From assembly GCA_903927905.1 (NCBI GenBank), contig CAIYOY010000391.1:1-59300 (forward strand): 59,300 nt of DNA. Direction: 5' to 3'. The stretch's first letter is position 1. Each line of letters starts with the position of its first letter. A program made the position numbers and the translations under genes. Below are positions 7,870 through 16,441 of the stretch, one piece after another. The notes below the pieces were generated by a model that was not told where the DNA came from, searched no databases, and saw only the letters and a program-made list of their open reading frames with translations. The stretch comes from an uncultured Verrucomicrobiales bacterium (lineage in GTDB: Bacteria > Verrucomicrobiota > Verrucomicrobiia > Limisphaerales > Palsa-1400).

Positions 7870-9732
7870 GTGAAGATTTCCTTTTGCATCATCACGCTCA
7901 ATGAAGCCGACAATCTTGGCCGCTGTTTGGCCAGTCTGGCCGGTCTCGCGGATGAGATCGTGGTGCTGGATTCGGGCAGCACCGATGCCACCCGCGAGAT
8001 CGCGGCGAAATTCAATTGCCGTTGGGAACATCAGGACTGGCTCGGTTATGTCGGGCAAAAAAACAAGGTGCTTTCGCTGGCGGCGAATGAATGGGTTTTC
8101 AGCATTGATGCGGATGAAGCGTTGTCGGAGGAATTGCGGCAGGAAATCCTGGCGGTGAAAAAACAGGAGCCATCTGATGCGGTCAGCGGTTATAGGATGG
8201 CGCGCTGTGTCTGTTACGAGGGACGATGGATCCGCCATGGGGATTGGTATCCGGACCGGCTGATCCGGTTGTTCCGCCGGTCGCGGGCCAACTTTGCCGG
8301 GGGCAAAGTACACGAGTATCTGAAATTGGAAGGGACGATCCAAAATTTACATGGGGAGTTGCAGCATTATTCTTTTCGCGACCGGGCTGATCATTGGACA
8401 CGCTGTCAAAAATACGCGCGGCTGTGGGCGGAGACAAAATTTGAAGCCGGCCGAAAGTGCGGGCCGCTGGCGGGGCCATCGCGGGCGGCGTTTCGCTGGT
8501 TTCGCGGGTATATCTTAAAAAGAGGTTTTTTAGATGGAGCGCTGGGCGGGCGGATCGCGCTGTTTTGCGCGAAGGAAGTTGCGTTGAAATATGAGCTGCT
8601 CCGCCAGTTGAACCGGGACGGCACACGGCCCCTGCGCGTGGTCCAACTCAATACTCTTTTCAAGGGCGGCGGGGTGGATAATCAAAGTCTGGAATTGGCC
8701 GCCGGTCTGAAAGAACTGGGGCATCAAGTCTGGCTGGCAGTTTCGCCGGAGCGGCCGTTGGAACCGCAAGCCCGGCAATTGGGCCTGACGATAGAACACC
8801 TTCCTCTGGCAAAAAAAATACCTTTGCTGCGGGCGATTATCCGTTTGTTGCGGCGGGAGAATATAGATGTGATTCATGCGCATCATGGGCGAGATTATTG
8901 GTACGCCATCGTGGCGGCAAAACTAGGCGGCTGCGGCACCCGGGTCGTGATCACGCGCCATCTGGCGACGGCCCCGAGCGCGTTCAGTCGTTGGTTCATG
9001 CTCAGTTTGGCGGATGGGCTGGTCGCTGTTTCTCGTCATGTGGAGGAGATTTTGCGTGGCGCGATGAAAGGTCGTCAGGAAAAAATTCATCTGATTTATG
9101 GTGGTATTGATGTGCCTGCTTTTGCCTCGCCGCCCCCGGGAGCGATGGAAGCCTTTCGCGCCGGGCAAGGTTGGACGGCGGAAAATGTGGTGTGCGGCGT
9201 GGTCGGAACATTCAGTTTTCCGCGCGGCAAGGGACAATTGGAATTTCTGGAAGCGGCCCGGCAACTGACGGCGGAATTTCCGCAGGCCCGGTTCGCCATC
9301 GTCGGCACCGGCAGCATGATCAAATTTCTGCCGGAAAAAATTCACGAAATGAAACTGGAACACGTCGTCAAGATGGTGCCGTTCAGTTACGACATGCCGG
9401 TGGTGATGAACTCGCTCGACATCTTGGCGCATCCCGCGCTCGGCACGGAAGCGCTCGGGCTGGTTTTGTTGGAAGCGTTGGCCGCCGGCAAACCGGTCAT
9501 TGCTTCGCGTTTGGGTGGCATTCCCGAAGCCTTTGTTGAAGGCGAGCATGGGCTGCTGATTCAATCGGGCGATGTGCCTGATTTGACCCGGGCCTTAAAA
9601 ACTCTGCTGGCCGACAAAACGCTTCGTGAAAAAATGGGGTCGGCGGGCCGCAGTCATGTCGCGCAAAAATTTTCCCGCACGCGTTACGCCGAACGCATGG
9701 TGGCGCTGTATCGCACTCCCCCGCTTGCCTGA
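7870..9732 (+). CDS. Two-domain glycosyltransferase (GT2-GT4 fusion)
   Basis: This 620-aa protein joins two glycosyltransferases. Residues 1 to about 240 are a GT2 (WaaE/KdtX-like) domain opening ISFCIITLNEADNLGRCLASL, with SIDADE as its metal/nucleotide motif. Residues about 255-620 form a GT-B fold of family GT4, with the early GGGVDNQSLELAAGL loop and the E-x7-E type motif in EALGLVLLEALAAGKPVIAS. The start is GTG, directly at the first beta strand. It probably works in the cytoplasm on lipopolysaccharide or capsule, adding two successive sugars. It leads a stretch of surface-polysaccharide genes, although the lysozyme gene interrupts the run. Confidence 0.88.
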   Translation: MKISFCIITLNEADNLGRCLASLAGLADEIVVLDSGSTDATREIAAKFNCRWEHQDWLGYVGQKNKVLSLAANEWVFSIDADEALSEELRQEILAVKKQEPSDAVSGYRMARCVCYEGRWIRHGDWYPDRLIRLFRRSRANFAGGKVHEYLKLEGTIQNLHGELQHYSFRDRADHWTRCQKYARLWAETKFEAGRKCGPLAGPSRAAFRWFRGYILKRGFLDGALGGRIALFCAKEVALKYELLRQLNRDGTRPLRVVQLNTLFKGGGVDNQSLELAAGLKELGHQVWLAVSPERPLEPQARQLGLTIEHLPLAKKIPLLRAIIRLLRRENIDVIHAHHGRDYWYAIVAAKLGGCGTRVVITRHLATAPSAFSRWFMLSLADGLVAVSRHVEEILRGAMKGRQEKIHLIYGGIDVPAFASPPPGAMEAFRAGQGWTAENVVCGVVGTFSFPRGKGQLEFLEAARQLTAEFPQARFAIVGTGSMIKFLPEKIHEMKLEHVVKMVPFSYDMPVVMNSLDILAHPALGTEALGLVLLEALAAGKPVIASRLGGIPEAFVEGEHGLLIQSGDVPDLTRALKTLLADKTLREKMGSAGRSHVAQKFSRTRYAERMVALYRTPPLA

Positions 9733-9760
9733 TTCCCGTGTTTGCGTGATTTACGCCCGA

Positions 9761-9790
9761 GCTGAAACCCTGCCATCTTTAAGTTTCAGC
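9761..9790 (+). terminator. Weak hairpin after the glycosyltransferase gene
   Basis: An 8-bp perfect stem (9761-9768 with 9783-9790) with a 14-nt loop lies 28 bp after the stop codon. A second small stem (CTCCGC at 9801-9806 pairing with GCGGAG at 9813-9818) follows before the lysozyme gene. No T run is present, so termination is uncertain. These could equally be leader structures of the next mRNA. Confidence 0.3.
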
Positions 9791-9886
9791 CTTAACTGAT
9801 CTCCGCCGCCCAGCGGAGCGTTGTGCCTTTATCCGGCACCATCGGCGAACAGTAGTAACAAAAACAAAATAGAAAGATCCAGAAAA

Positions 9887-11377
9887 ATGAAAAGTAAACT
9901 CCTTCACTGTGCCGCCGCCCTGATCGCGCTCGGCTTGACCACTTCCTCCTTGCTGGCTCGCCCGCTCGGGGTGGATGTTTCCGCCAATAATCCCTCCGGC
10001 ATCAACTGGACCAGTGTCCGATCCGCCGGTGTGACCTTCGGTTGGACCAAAGCGACCGAGGGTGTCACGGTCACTGATGCAAATTTTACTGCCAACATGA
10101 ACGGAGCCAAAGCCGCCGGCATTGTCATGGGCGCTTACGATTTTGCGCATCCGGAAAATAATACTCCGGCCGCAGAATCAGGTCACTTCTGGGCTGTCGC
10201 CGGGGGCTCGATCACCGCCGACGGCAAGTCGTTCTCACCGATGCTGGACTTCGAAGTGTTCAGCGGACACGTGGGCGCGAGCAGTTTGGCCGATTGGGCC
10301 AATCAATGGTGTTTTGACGTGCAAAATGACGCTTCCCTGACCGGCGTCGCCACGAAACCCATCATCTACACGAGCGCTTGTTCTGCTTGTAATTTTAATT
10401 CCTCCATCGCGCAATGGTTTGCCGACATTGCCGATTACAACGGACAGAGTGGCCAGACCGGAACGCCTTGGAGCACCTGCACCAGTTGCGAAGTTTGGGG
10501 GTCTGGTGTCTGGAATGTTTGGCAGTACAGCGATTGCGGTTCCATCTCCGGCATTCCGGGTTGCGTGGATGTAGATGTGATCAATGGCACTTCCCTGACG
10601 CCTTACATCGCGACCGGCACAACGCATCATCTGACCAATCGCGTGGATATCGTCCCAACCACCAATGGCCTCGGTTATTGGATCGCGGCTGCGGATGGCG
10701 GGGTGTTTTCCTTCGGCAACGCCCAATTTTACGGTTCGATGGGTGGACAACATCTGAACGCGCCGATCGTCGGCATGGCCGCGAAGCCGCAGAGTGATGG
10801 CTACTGGTTGGTGGGTTCTGATGGCGGCATCTTCACCTTTGGCAACGCCGGGTTCTATGGTTCCGAAGGTGGAGTGCAACTCAACCAACCCATCGTTGCG
10901 ATGTGCAGCACGGCTTCGGGCAATGGTTATTGGCTGGTCGCCAAAGATGGTGGGATTTTTGCCTTCGGCGATGCGCCGTTCCATGGCTCCGTGCCGGGCG
11001 CGGGCGTTCATGTCACCAACATTGTCGGCATGGACCGGAACACCAGCAATGGCTACTGGGTGGTGGGATCAGATGGCGGGATTTATAGCTTTAGCGCGAC
11101 GTTCTATGGCTCGGAAGGTGGTCAGCATCTGAATGCTCCCATCGTCGCCATGTCCGCCCGGCATCAAGGCGATGGCTATTGGCTGGTTGGATCGGACGGC
11201 GGTCTGTTCACCTTTGGCGCGGCAGGTTTCTATGGGTCCGAAGGCGGCGTGAACCTGAGCGCACCGATGTGCGGAATGGCGAGAACCACCAGCGGGGCCG
11301 GTTATTGGATGGTCGGCAAAGATGGGGCGGTCTATTCCTTTGGCAACGCCGGCTATTATGGCGGCGCGAATTATTGA
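9887..11377 (+). CDS. Secreted GH25 lysozyme with six GYW-DGG propeller-like repeats
   Basis: A 496-aa exported protein. A Sec signal peptide (residues 1-24) is followed by a GH25 muramidase domain (about 25-235) with Asp30 in RPLGVDVS and the Asp121-x-Glu123 pair in MLDFEVF, the expected catalytic acids. Two CxxC pairs (CSACNF, CTSCEVWG) are shared with the second GH25 protein at 51320. From about residue 255 come six copies of a roughly 47-residue unit with cores such as GYWLVGSDGGIFTFGNAG and FYGSEGG, probably a beta-propeller or cell-wall binding array. The start at 9887 is chosen because the signal peptide begins there. The ORF could be extended upstream without sense. Probable role: peptidoglycan cleavage outside the inner membrane. 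Confidence 0.87.
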   Translation: MKSKLLHCAAALIALGLTTSSLLARPLGVDVSANNPSGINWTSVRSAGVTFGWTKATEGVTVTDANFTANMNGAKAAGIVMGAYDFAHPENNTPAAESGHFWAVAGGSITADGKSFSPMLDFEVFSGHVGASSLADWANQWCFDVQNDASLTGVATKPIIYTSACSACNFNSSIAQWFADIADYNGQSGQTGTPWSTCTSCEVWGSGVWNVWQYSDCGSISGIPGCVDVDVINGTSLTPYIATGTTHHLTNRVDIVPTTNGLGYWIAAADGGVFSFGNAQFYGSMGGQHLNAPIVGMAAKPQSDGYWLVGSDGGIFTFGNAGFYGSEGGVQLNQPIVAMCSTASGNGYWLVAKDGGIFAFGDAPFHGSVPGAGVHVTNIVGMDRNTSNGYWVVGSDGGIYSFSATFYGSEGGQHLNAPIVAMSARHQGDGYWLVGSDGGLFTFGAAGFYGSEGGVNLSAPMCGMARTTSGAGYWMVGKDGAVYSFGNAGYYGGANY

Positions 11378-11422
11378 TTCATCCGCAATTAGCAGGGCCA
11401 GAGCATCTGCCCTGAAAATTCC

Positions 11423-11453
11423 AGCGGGAGGCCGTCTCGGCCTCCCGCTTTTT
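11423..11453 (+). terminator. Rho-independent terminator after the lysozyme gene
   Basis: A 10-bp GC-rich stem (11423-11432 with 11440-11449), a 7-nt loop and a following T tract form a classical intrinsic terminator 46 bp after the lysozyme stop codon. It separates the lysozyme gene from the deacetylase gene. Confidence 0.9.
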
Positions 11454-11504
11454 CGTGTCCATGGACAAAACAAAACCTTGATTTAGCCGGGGCTATCTCA
11501 AAGG

Positions 11505-12275
11505 ATGAAGGCGATAGAAAATCGCATGTCACCTAAAGTTCCCGGCAAATATCATCAGTTGCCACCGTTTTTGGCGCTCTTCGCCACGGGCGTTCCAGTG
11601 TTGATGTATCACAAGGTTGGCCGCCCTTCTCTCCGCGTAAAAACCAAGGGACTCTATGTCAGCCCCAGCCGCTTTGCCAAGCAGCTCAAAGAATTGAAAG
11701 AGGCCGGTTTTGCCACCGCCAGTCTGGGTGAAATTGCGACCACCAGCCCGGGCCAAAAAAAGATTGTTCTGACCTTCGACGATGGTTACCGCAATGTTTT
11801 TGAAAATGCCACCCAACCCCTGGCGGAACACGGTTTTCGCGCGATTCAATTTCTGGTGCCGAACCTGATTGGCGGCCGCAACGACTGGGACATCCAGTAT
11901 GGGGAGAAACCGGAACCTTTGATGGACGCCGTTCAGATCCGCGAATGGCTCAGCGCGGGCCATGAGATTGGTTCCCATTCCTTAAGCCATGCGCGCCTGA
12001 CCCGACTGTCAGTGCGCGATGCCCGCGAGGAAATTTTCGCCAGCAAAAAGAAGCTGGAGGATCTGTTTGGCCGCGCGATCGAACATTTTTGTTATCCTTT
12101 CGGCGATTGGAATGAACCGGTGCGTGATCTGGTCATGGCCGCCGGGTATCGGACGGCGGTGACCACGAAATTCGGGGTCAATACGCCGGAAACACCCACC
12201 TCCACGTTGTTTCGAATCACCGTCCGGCATCCGACGCGGACGCTGAAGATTTGGAAGGCGCGGTTGTTCAAGTGA
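11505..12275 (+). CDS. Polysaccharide deacetylase (NodB homology)
   Basis: A 256-aa protein with the carbohydrate esterase 4 motifs in order: VLMYHKVG near residue 33, TFDDGYRN (catalytic base and metal Asp), the metal-binding HSLSHARL (His-x3-His), and FCYPFGDWN. The family removes N- or O-acetyl groups from polysaccharides. Family-like members in surface-polysaccharide loci often modify the growing chain. No signal peptide is evident, so a cytoplasmic or peripheral location is likely. ATG 11505 gives seven extra residues before a second ATG at 11526, and either could be used. It begins the gene run to 14353. Confidence 0.85.
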   Translation: MKAIENRMSPKVPGKYHQLPPFLALFATGVPVLMYHKVGRPSLRVKTKGLYVSPSRFAKQLKELKEAGFATASLGEIATTSPGQKKIVLTFDDGYRNVFENATQPLAEHGFRAIQFLVPNLIGGRNDWDIQYGEKPEPLMDAVQIREWLSAGHEIGSHSLSHARLTRLSVRDAREEIFASKKKLEDLFGRAIEHFCYPFGDWNEPVRDLVMAAGYRTAVTTKFGVNTPETPTSTLFRITVRHPTRTLKIWKARLFK

Positions 12276-12321
12276 GTTTACTTTGCTTTATGGAGAAGTA
12301 CCTTTATTAATCCTGCTGGAC

Positions 12322-12987
12322 ATGCGCAACTCTCTTTCACTTGAAGGATTATCGGGATATGTGGCGCGGCAGTTGAACCAGTTTTTCCCCGACGGACGGA
12401 CGGTCAGGTCGTTGGCGATCAAAAAGCTGACTCCCGCAGCTTTGCAACGGCTGGAGACTTGCATGGCGGCCTGTGCGCGAAAGTATTTTTTCCGGGACGG
12501 ACGCCCGTGGTTCGACCATCTGCATTCCGACCAATATGCCATGTTTCTTTATCTGCTGGCCCGGACCTCTGCCGAGGATGGGTCGGCCAAGGGTCGGGAG
12601 CTGGCCACCAAGTTGTTTCTTTTGAACAAGGCGCTGCATGCGGCGGATGTTTATTTTGAGATACAGATGCCGGATATTTTTTTATTCGCCCATCCGGTGG
12701 GAACCGTTCTGGGCCGGGCCACCTATGGTAATTATTTCGTCGCCATGCAAAATTGCACGGTGGGGAACGTGGACAACCGCTATCCGCAATTCGGGGAAAA
12801 GGTCGTGTTGTGCAGCGGTTCAATGGTGCTGGGGGCGAGCGAATTGGGCGCGGGCGTGTGTGTCGGCGCGGGCAGCTTGCTGGTCGAAACGAAGGTGCCG
12901 CCCTATCGCACTGTGGTCGGGCGCGGCAAGGAGATCCGGATTTTGCCCGGACGATCGGAAAAATGGCGGACCTATTTCCAAGCTTGA
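12322..12987 (+). CDS. Serine acetyltransferase-like hexapeptide acyltransferase
   Basis: A 221-aa protein whose C-terminal half is a left-handed beta-helix typical of CysE-like acyltransferases, with HPVGTVLGRATYGNYF and GASELGAGVCVGAGS turns. The N-terminal part is helical. The substrate is probably a sugar hydroxyl or amine in surface-glycan assembly rather than serine, judging from neighbours, but that is inference. The ATG at 12322 is preferred. A TTG at 12283 would add 13 residues (LYGEVPLLILLD). It lies 46 bp after the deacetylase gene and ends one base before the next start codon, so translation is tightly coupled. Confidence 0.75.
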   Translation: MRNSLSLEGLSGYVARQLNQFFPDGRTVRSLAIKKLTPAALQRLETCMAACARKYFFRDGRPWFDHLHSDQYAMFLYLLARTSAEDGSAKGRELATKLFLLNKALHAADVYFEIQMPDIFLFAHPVGTVLGRATYGNYFVAMQNCTVGNVDNRYPQFGEKVVLCSGSMVLGASELGAGVCVGAGSLLVETKVPPYRTVVGRGKEIRILPGRSEKWRTYFQA

Positions 12988-12988
12988 A

Positions 12989-14353
12989 ATGAAGAACGAT
13001 TTATCGGAACGGAAAAATGTCGTCCTATTGGTGGACAACAAACATCGGGACCTGATGGTGGCGACGTTGATCGCGCATCAATTGGAGGAGACCGGGGTGA
13101 TCTGTCATCTTGAACCGCTGGAAGCGTGGCGCGGGGTTTTGGCCGCCTATCGGCCGTCCATGATCATCTTCAATCACATCAACGCAACCCATCTGGTGCA
13201 GTACTCAAAGCGGTTGGCCGAGATGGGGGTCAAGACGGCGGTGCTGCCCAACGAGGGAATCCTGTACGATCCCGAAGTCCTGAATTACAACGCGGGGAAA
13301 CATCACAACGGCGCGCATATCGACATGTTTTTCTGCTGGAATCAAGTGCACAAGGATGCGCTGTTGCGCTGCGGCTTTGATCAAAACACGCAGATCGAAG
13401 TGGTCGGGGTTCCACGCTTTGATTATTATTTTGCGCCGTGGTCGGGAATTTTCGATGTCCAAAAACGGACGCCCCAGGGCCGACCCCGACTCCTGTTCTG
13501 CACGAATTTTGGTTTCGCCAAATATTATGATTTACCCAAGGCCACGGCGGAAGAATTCATGCGCGAGTACACTTGCGTTTCGAGTTACAAAGATTTTTGG
13601 GACTTGATCGAAACCAATCATCAGTGCCAGCAACGGTTTTTTGACTACATCACGGCGGCGGTGGCGGCGGACAGATTTGACATCACCCTTCGCCCGCATC
13701 CCAATGAAAAGCTGTCCGTCTATCAGCAGTGGTTGGACAAATTAAAACCGGAATGGCGGGGAAGGGTGCGGCTGGATCGGGAGACACACATCACCCAGGC
13801 CATCCTGAATTGCGACCTGGAAATTTCCTGCGAAACCTGCACCACCGCCATGGAAAGCTGGATCGCGGGCAAGCCGACGGTGGAACTGGTGTTGAAAAAG
13901 CATCCGGTGTTCTATCATAAATTCCACGCGGGCCTGAATGTGGCATGCGAAAAACCGGAGGATTTGCCGCGCATCGTGGAGGAGGAATTGGCCCATCCGC
14001 GGCAGGAAGCGCAACGGGCGGAGCATTTACGGGTCTGGTGTGATTCGCCCAGGGGCGCATCTTCCGCCCGGATGGCCGAAGTCATTGCCAACAAACTGCG
14101 GGGTGCGAAAGAACCGGACTGGAGCAAATTAAACCTGACCGATCAACGGCGGGCGGCGAAACTCCGCTTTTTGCGGATGCTGGGATTGCCCTATCATTTT
14201 AATCCCTTGCTGCCGGTGAAGAGCCGGTTATTGGGAGCGCGTTACGCGATCAAGACTTTTGCCTACCGCAAATCCATCCACCCCCGCGATGTCGAGGCCG
14301 CCCGAAGGTGGTTGGAACAGGGTCTGGCTAAGAATAAGGCCGCCGACCGTTGA
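12989..14353 (+). CDS. Surface carbohydrate biosynthesis protein (GT-B-like)
   Basis: A 454-aa protein starting NVVLLVDNKHRDLMVATL after a short polar leader, with PNEGILYDPEV, a central EVVGVPRFDYYF segment and a LRPHPNE loop with later EISCETCTTAMESW. This matches the surface carbohydrate biosynthesis family (the SurfPolysacc type), which has a GT-B fold related to CDP-glycerol transferases. It probably transfers an activated unit to a surface glycan. The ATG at 12989 directly follows the previous stop. A longer ORF reaching back to 12638 only overlaps that gene. A 19-bp terminator hairpin lies downstream. Confidence 0.75.
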   Translation: MKNDLSERKNVVLLVDNKHRDLMVATLIAHQLEETGVICHLEPLEAWRGVLAAYRPSMIIFNHINATHLVQYSKRLAEMGVKTAVLPNEGILYDPEVLNYNAGKHHNGAHIDMFFCWNQVHKDALLRCGFDQNTQIEVVGVPRFDYYFAPWSGIFDVQKRTPQGRPRLLFCTNFGFAKYYDLPKATAEEFMREYTCVSSYKDFWDLIETNHQCQQRFFDYITAAVAADRFDITLRPHPNEKLSVYQQWLDKLKPEWRGRVRLDRETHITQAILNCDLEISCETCTTAMESWIAGKPTVELVLKKHPVFYHKFHAGLNVACEKPEDLPRIVEEELAHPRQEAQRAEHLRVWCDSPRGASSARMAEVIANKLRGAKEPDWSKLNLTDQRRAAKLRFLRMLGLPYHFNPLLPVKSRLLGARYAIKTFAYRKSIHPRDVEAARRWLEQGLAKNKAADR

Positions 14354-14440
14354 CCTGACTGACAAACTCCCGCAGGCACAGGGCAGACGCACCCAAAAAC
14401 AATCGAAGTTTCAAGCTGGGGAATTGAAAGTTAATATAAA

Positions 14441-14488
14441 TTGAGCCTCCACCTCATTGCCAATTTTCTCAATGAGGTGGAGGCTCAA
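14441..14488. terminator. Perfect 19-bp bidirectional terminator hairpin
   Basis: Positions 14441-14459 pair perfectly with 14470-14488 around a 10-nt loop, with A/T runs on both flanks. It lies between convergent genes (ending at 14353 and 14596) and can terminate transcription from either side. Confidence 0.85.
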
Positions 14489-14595
14489 ATTTAAAAGCGA
14501 CGTCAGATATGGCAAGTGAAATATAACTGTAAAATATAACTTTGAGGCCAATATCCTATGCCGTCCGTTTTTTGGACCATCTCCTCTTTTTAGCC

Positions 14596-15180
14596 TTAAG
14601 AAATTTTGCCGAACTGTTTAAATTCCACGCGCAGCAACCCATACTCGATCACATCCAGATAGCGCCCGTTTTTGAACGCGGCGCTCCGGCGACGCCCTTC
14701 CTTTTTCATCCCAAGGGAGAGCGCCAGTTTTTGCATGGCCGTGTTGGTGGCAAAGGTCCCGCAGGCGATGCGATGGAGATTTAGCTGGGTGAAGCCATGA
14801 GCACAGACCAAACGCGCCGCTTCAGCGCCATAACCTTTGCCCCAGGCATCTTTTTCGCCGATGATCAAAGCCAGTTCCGCCGAACGGTTGACTGGGTGAA
14901 TTTTTTGCAGGGCGATGTTGCCGATATGGCGTACACTGGCGCGTTCAATGATGGCCAGGACTAATTCGCGCGAGGCGACATTGACGCGCCGGATGAAATC
15001 AACCGCCGCCTCAGCCGTATAGGGAAAGAGATGGTGCGAATTGCCCTCGCAGACTTCCGGATCGTTCAACCAACTCAGATATGGTTCGCGGGCATCAGCG
15101 ATGACCAGCGGTCGCAAGTCGAGACGCGGCCCCTGGAGGAAGGGCTGGGCTTTCAGGGTTTTGGGTTTACGCGAGATCAT
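14596..15180 (-). CDS. RimJ/RimL-type GNAT N-acetyltransferase
   Basis: A 194-aa GNAT protein. The opening LDLRPLVIADAREPYLSWLNDPEV is the RimJ/RimL pattern, GEKDAWGKGYGAEAARLV is the acetyl-CoA pyrophosphate loop (Q/R-x-x-G-x-G/A type), and HRIACGTFATNTAMQKLALSLGMKKEG is the C-terminal motif B region. In this setting, beside an aminotransferase that it overlaps by 14 bp, it most likely N-acetylates a 4-amino sugar intermediate (PseH/PglD-like step) rather than a ribosomal protein. That assignment is inference from context. Confidence 0.82.
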   Translation of the reverse strand: MISRKPKTLKAQPFLQGPRLDLRPLVIADAREPYLSWLNDPEVCEGNSHHLFPYTAEAAVDFIRRVNVASRELVLAIIERASVRHIGNIALQKIHPVNRSAELALIIGEKDAWGKGYGAEAARLVCAHGFTQLNLHRIACGTFATNTAMQKLALSLGMKKEGRRRSAAFKNGRYLDVIEYGLLRVEFKQFGKIS

Positions 15181-16441
15181 GCAATTGGGCGAAGACTTTT
15201 TCGAAACCGGCGCAGAAATCTTCCAAGTCCTGTTCCTTGATATCAGCGTGGCAGATATTGGTGTAAAGCAGTTCCTGTTCGTGCATCCGCTCGGTCACGG
15301 GACAGATGCCGCGCTGGTAGCTTGGCGGATTTTTGGCATCGGCTAAATTAAACGGAAAACCATCGCGCCCGAGAGCGATGCGTTTCTGGTAAGCGGGCTG
15401 CAAATAAATCGGGCGCACATAGCCCGGAAAAATGGGCAAGCCTTCCGCTTTCAGGGCGGCGACGAGTTTGTCTCTCGAGACACCGGTTTTCGCAGCGTCG
15501 TAACGCAGGGCATAAACGTAGAATCCGTGGCGGGTTTGCGGTTGGGTCACTGGCGGAGTTAATCCGGGAAGTTTTCCCAGACGGCGAGTCAAATATGCAG
15601 CCGCAGCGATGCGTGGCACCAGGAGAGATTCCAGTTTTTTTAATTGTTCCGAGGCGATGGTGGCCTCGATTTCGGTCATGCGATAATTGAACCCGATCAT
15701 ATTGACCAGATCCACCGTCCCTTTGGCTTCAACCACGGTTTCGCCGTGGTTGCGGATCAATTGGAGACGTTCGGCCAATGAGTCGTCGTCGGTGACAATC
15801 ACTCCGCCTTCGCCGCAGTGAATGGTCTTATGGTAATTAAGACTGAACACGCCGATATGACCGAGCGTCCCGGCATAACGTCCTCGATACATCGCGCCGG
15901 GTGCTTGGGCCGCGTCCTCGATGACCACCAGATCATGCTCGCGGGCGATGGTCATGATTTCGTCCATCGCCGCCGGATGCCCAAAAATATCCACCACGAT
16001 AATCGCACGGGTGCGTGGCGTGACACAGCGGCGAACCGACTCCGGATCGAGACAAAATGTTTCCGGGGAAATATCGGCAAAAACCGGGATGCCGCCATAA
16101 ACCAGCGCCGCCGCCGCCGAGGCCGACATGGTGTAGGGGGAGACAATGACTTCGTCCCCTGGCCCGACTCCCGCCGCGCCGACGGCGGCGTATAAGCCGG
16201 AAGTGGCCGAGTTCACTGAAACCGAATGTTTGACTCGAAAATAAGCGCACCATTCCTTTTCCAATTGTTGCACCCGTGCGCCGCCAAAAAATTGCGGCGA
16301 CCAGGTGCCGAGAAAATCCGACAGGACTTTGGAATCCAGCACGGCCATGACCGCTTTTTTTTCTTCTTCACCAATGGTGACGTAAGTCGGAAATGGTGTG
16401 CGGCGCAATGGCGATCCGCCTTTGATGGCCAACGGGGTCAT
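15167..16441 (-). CDS. DegT/DnrJ/EryC1/StrS family sugar aminotransferase
   Basis: A 424-aa PLP-dependent aminotransferase. The PLP lysine lies in FSLNYHKTIHCGEGGVIV, the phosphate-binding NSATSGLYAAVGAAGVGPGD loop is near residue 77, and the aspartate pairing with the pyridine ring is in VIEDAAQAPGA. The family makes 3- or 4-amino sugars from nucleotide-linked keto sugars with glutamate. It overlaps the acetyltransferase gene by 14 bp and the following GT-B-like gene by 4 bp (ATGA), so it is part of one operon. A role in a nonulosonic or amino-sugar acid branch next to the cytidylyltransferases is inferred. Confidence 0.87.
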   Translation of the reverse strand: MTPLAIKGGSPLRRTPFPTYVTIGEEEKKAVMAVLDSKVLSDFLGTWSPQFFGGARVQQLEKEWCAYFRVKHSVSVNSATSGLYAAVGAAGVGPGDEVIVSPYTMSASAAAALVYGGIPVFADISPETFCLDPESVRRCVTPRTRAIIVVDIFGHPAAMDEIMTIAREHDLVVIEDAAQAPGAMYRGRYAGTLGHIGVFSLNYHKTIHCGEGGVIVTDDDSLAERLQLIRNHGETVVEAKGTVDLVNMIGFNYRMTEIEATIASEQLKKLESLLVPRIAAAAYLTRRLGKLPGLTPPVTQPQTRHGFYVYALRYDAAKTGVSRDKLVAALKAEGLPIFPGYVRPIYLQPAYQKRIALGRDGFPFNLADAKNPPSYQRGICPVTERMHEQELLYTNICHADIKEQDLEDFCAGFEKVFAQLHDLA

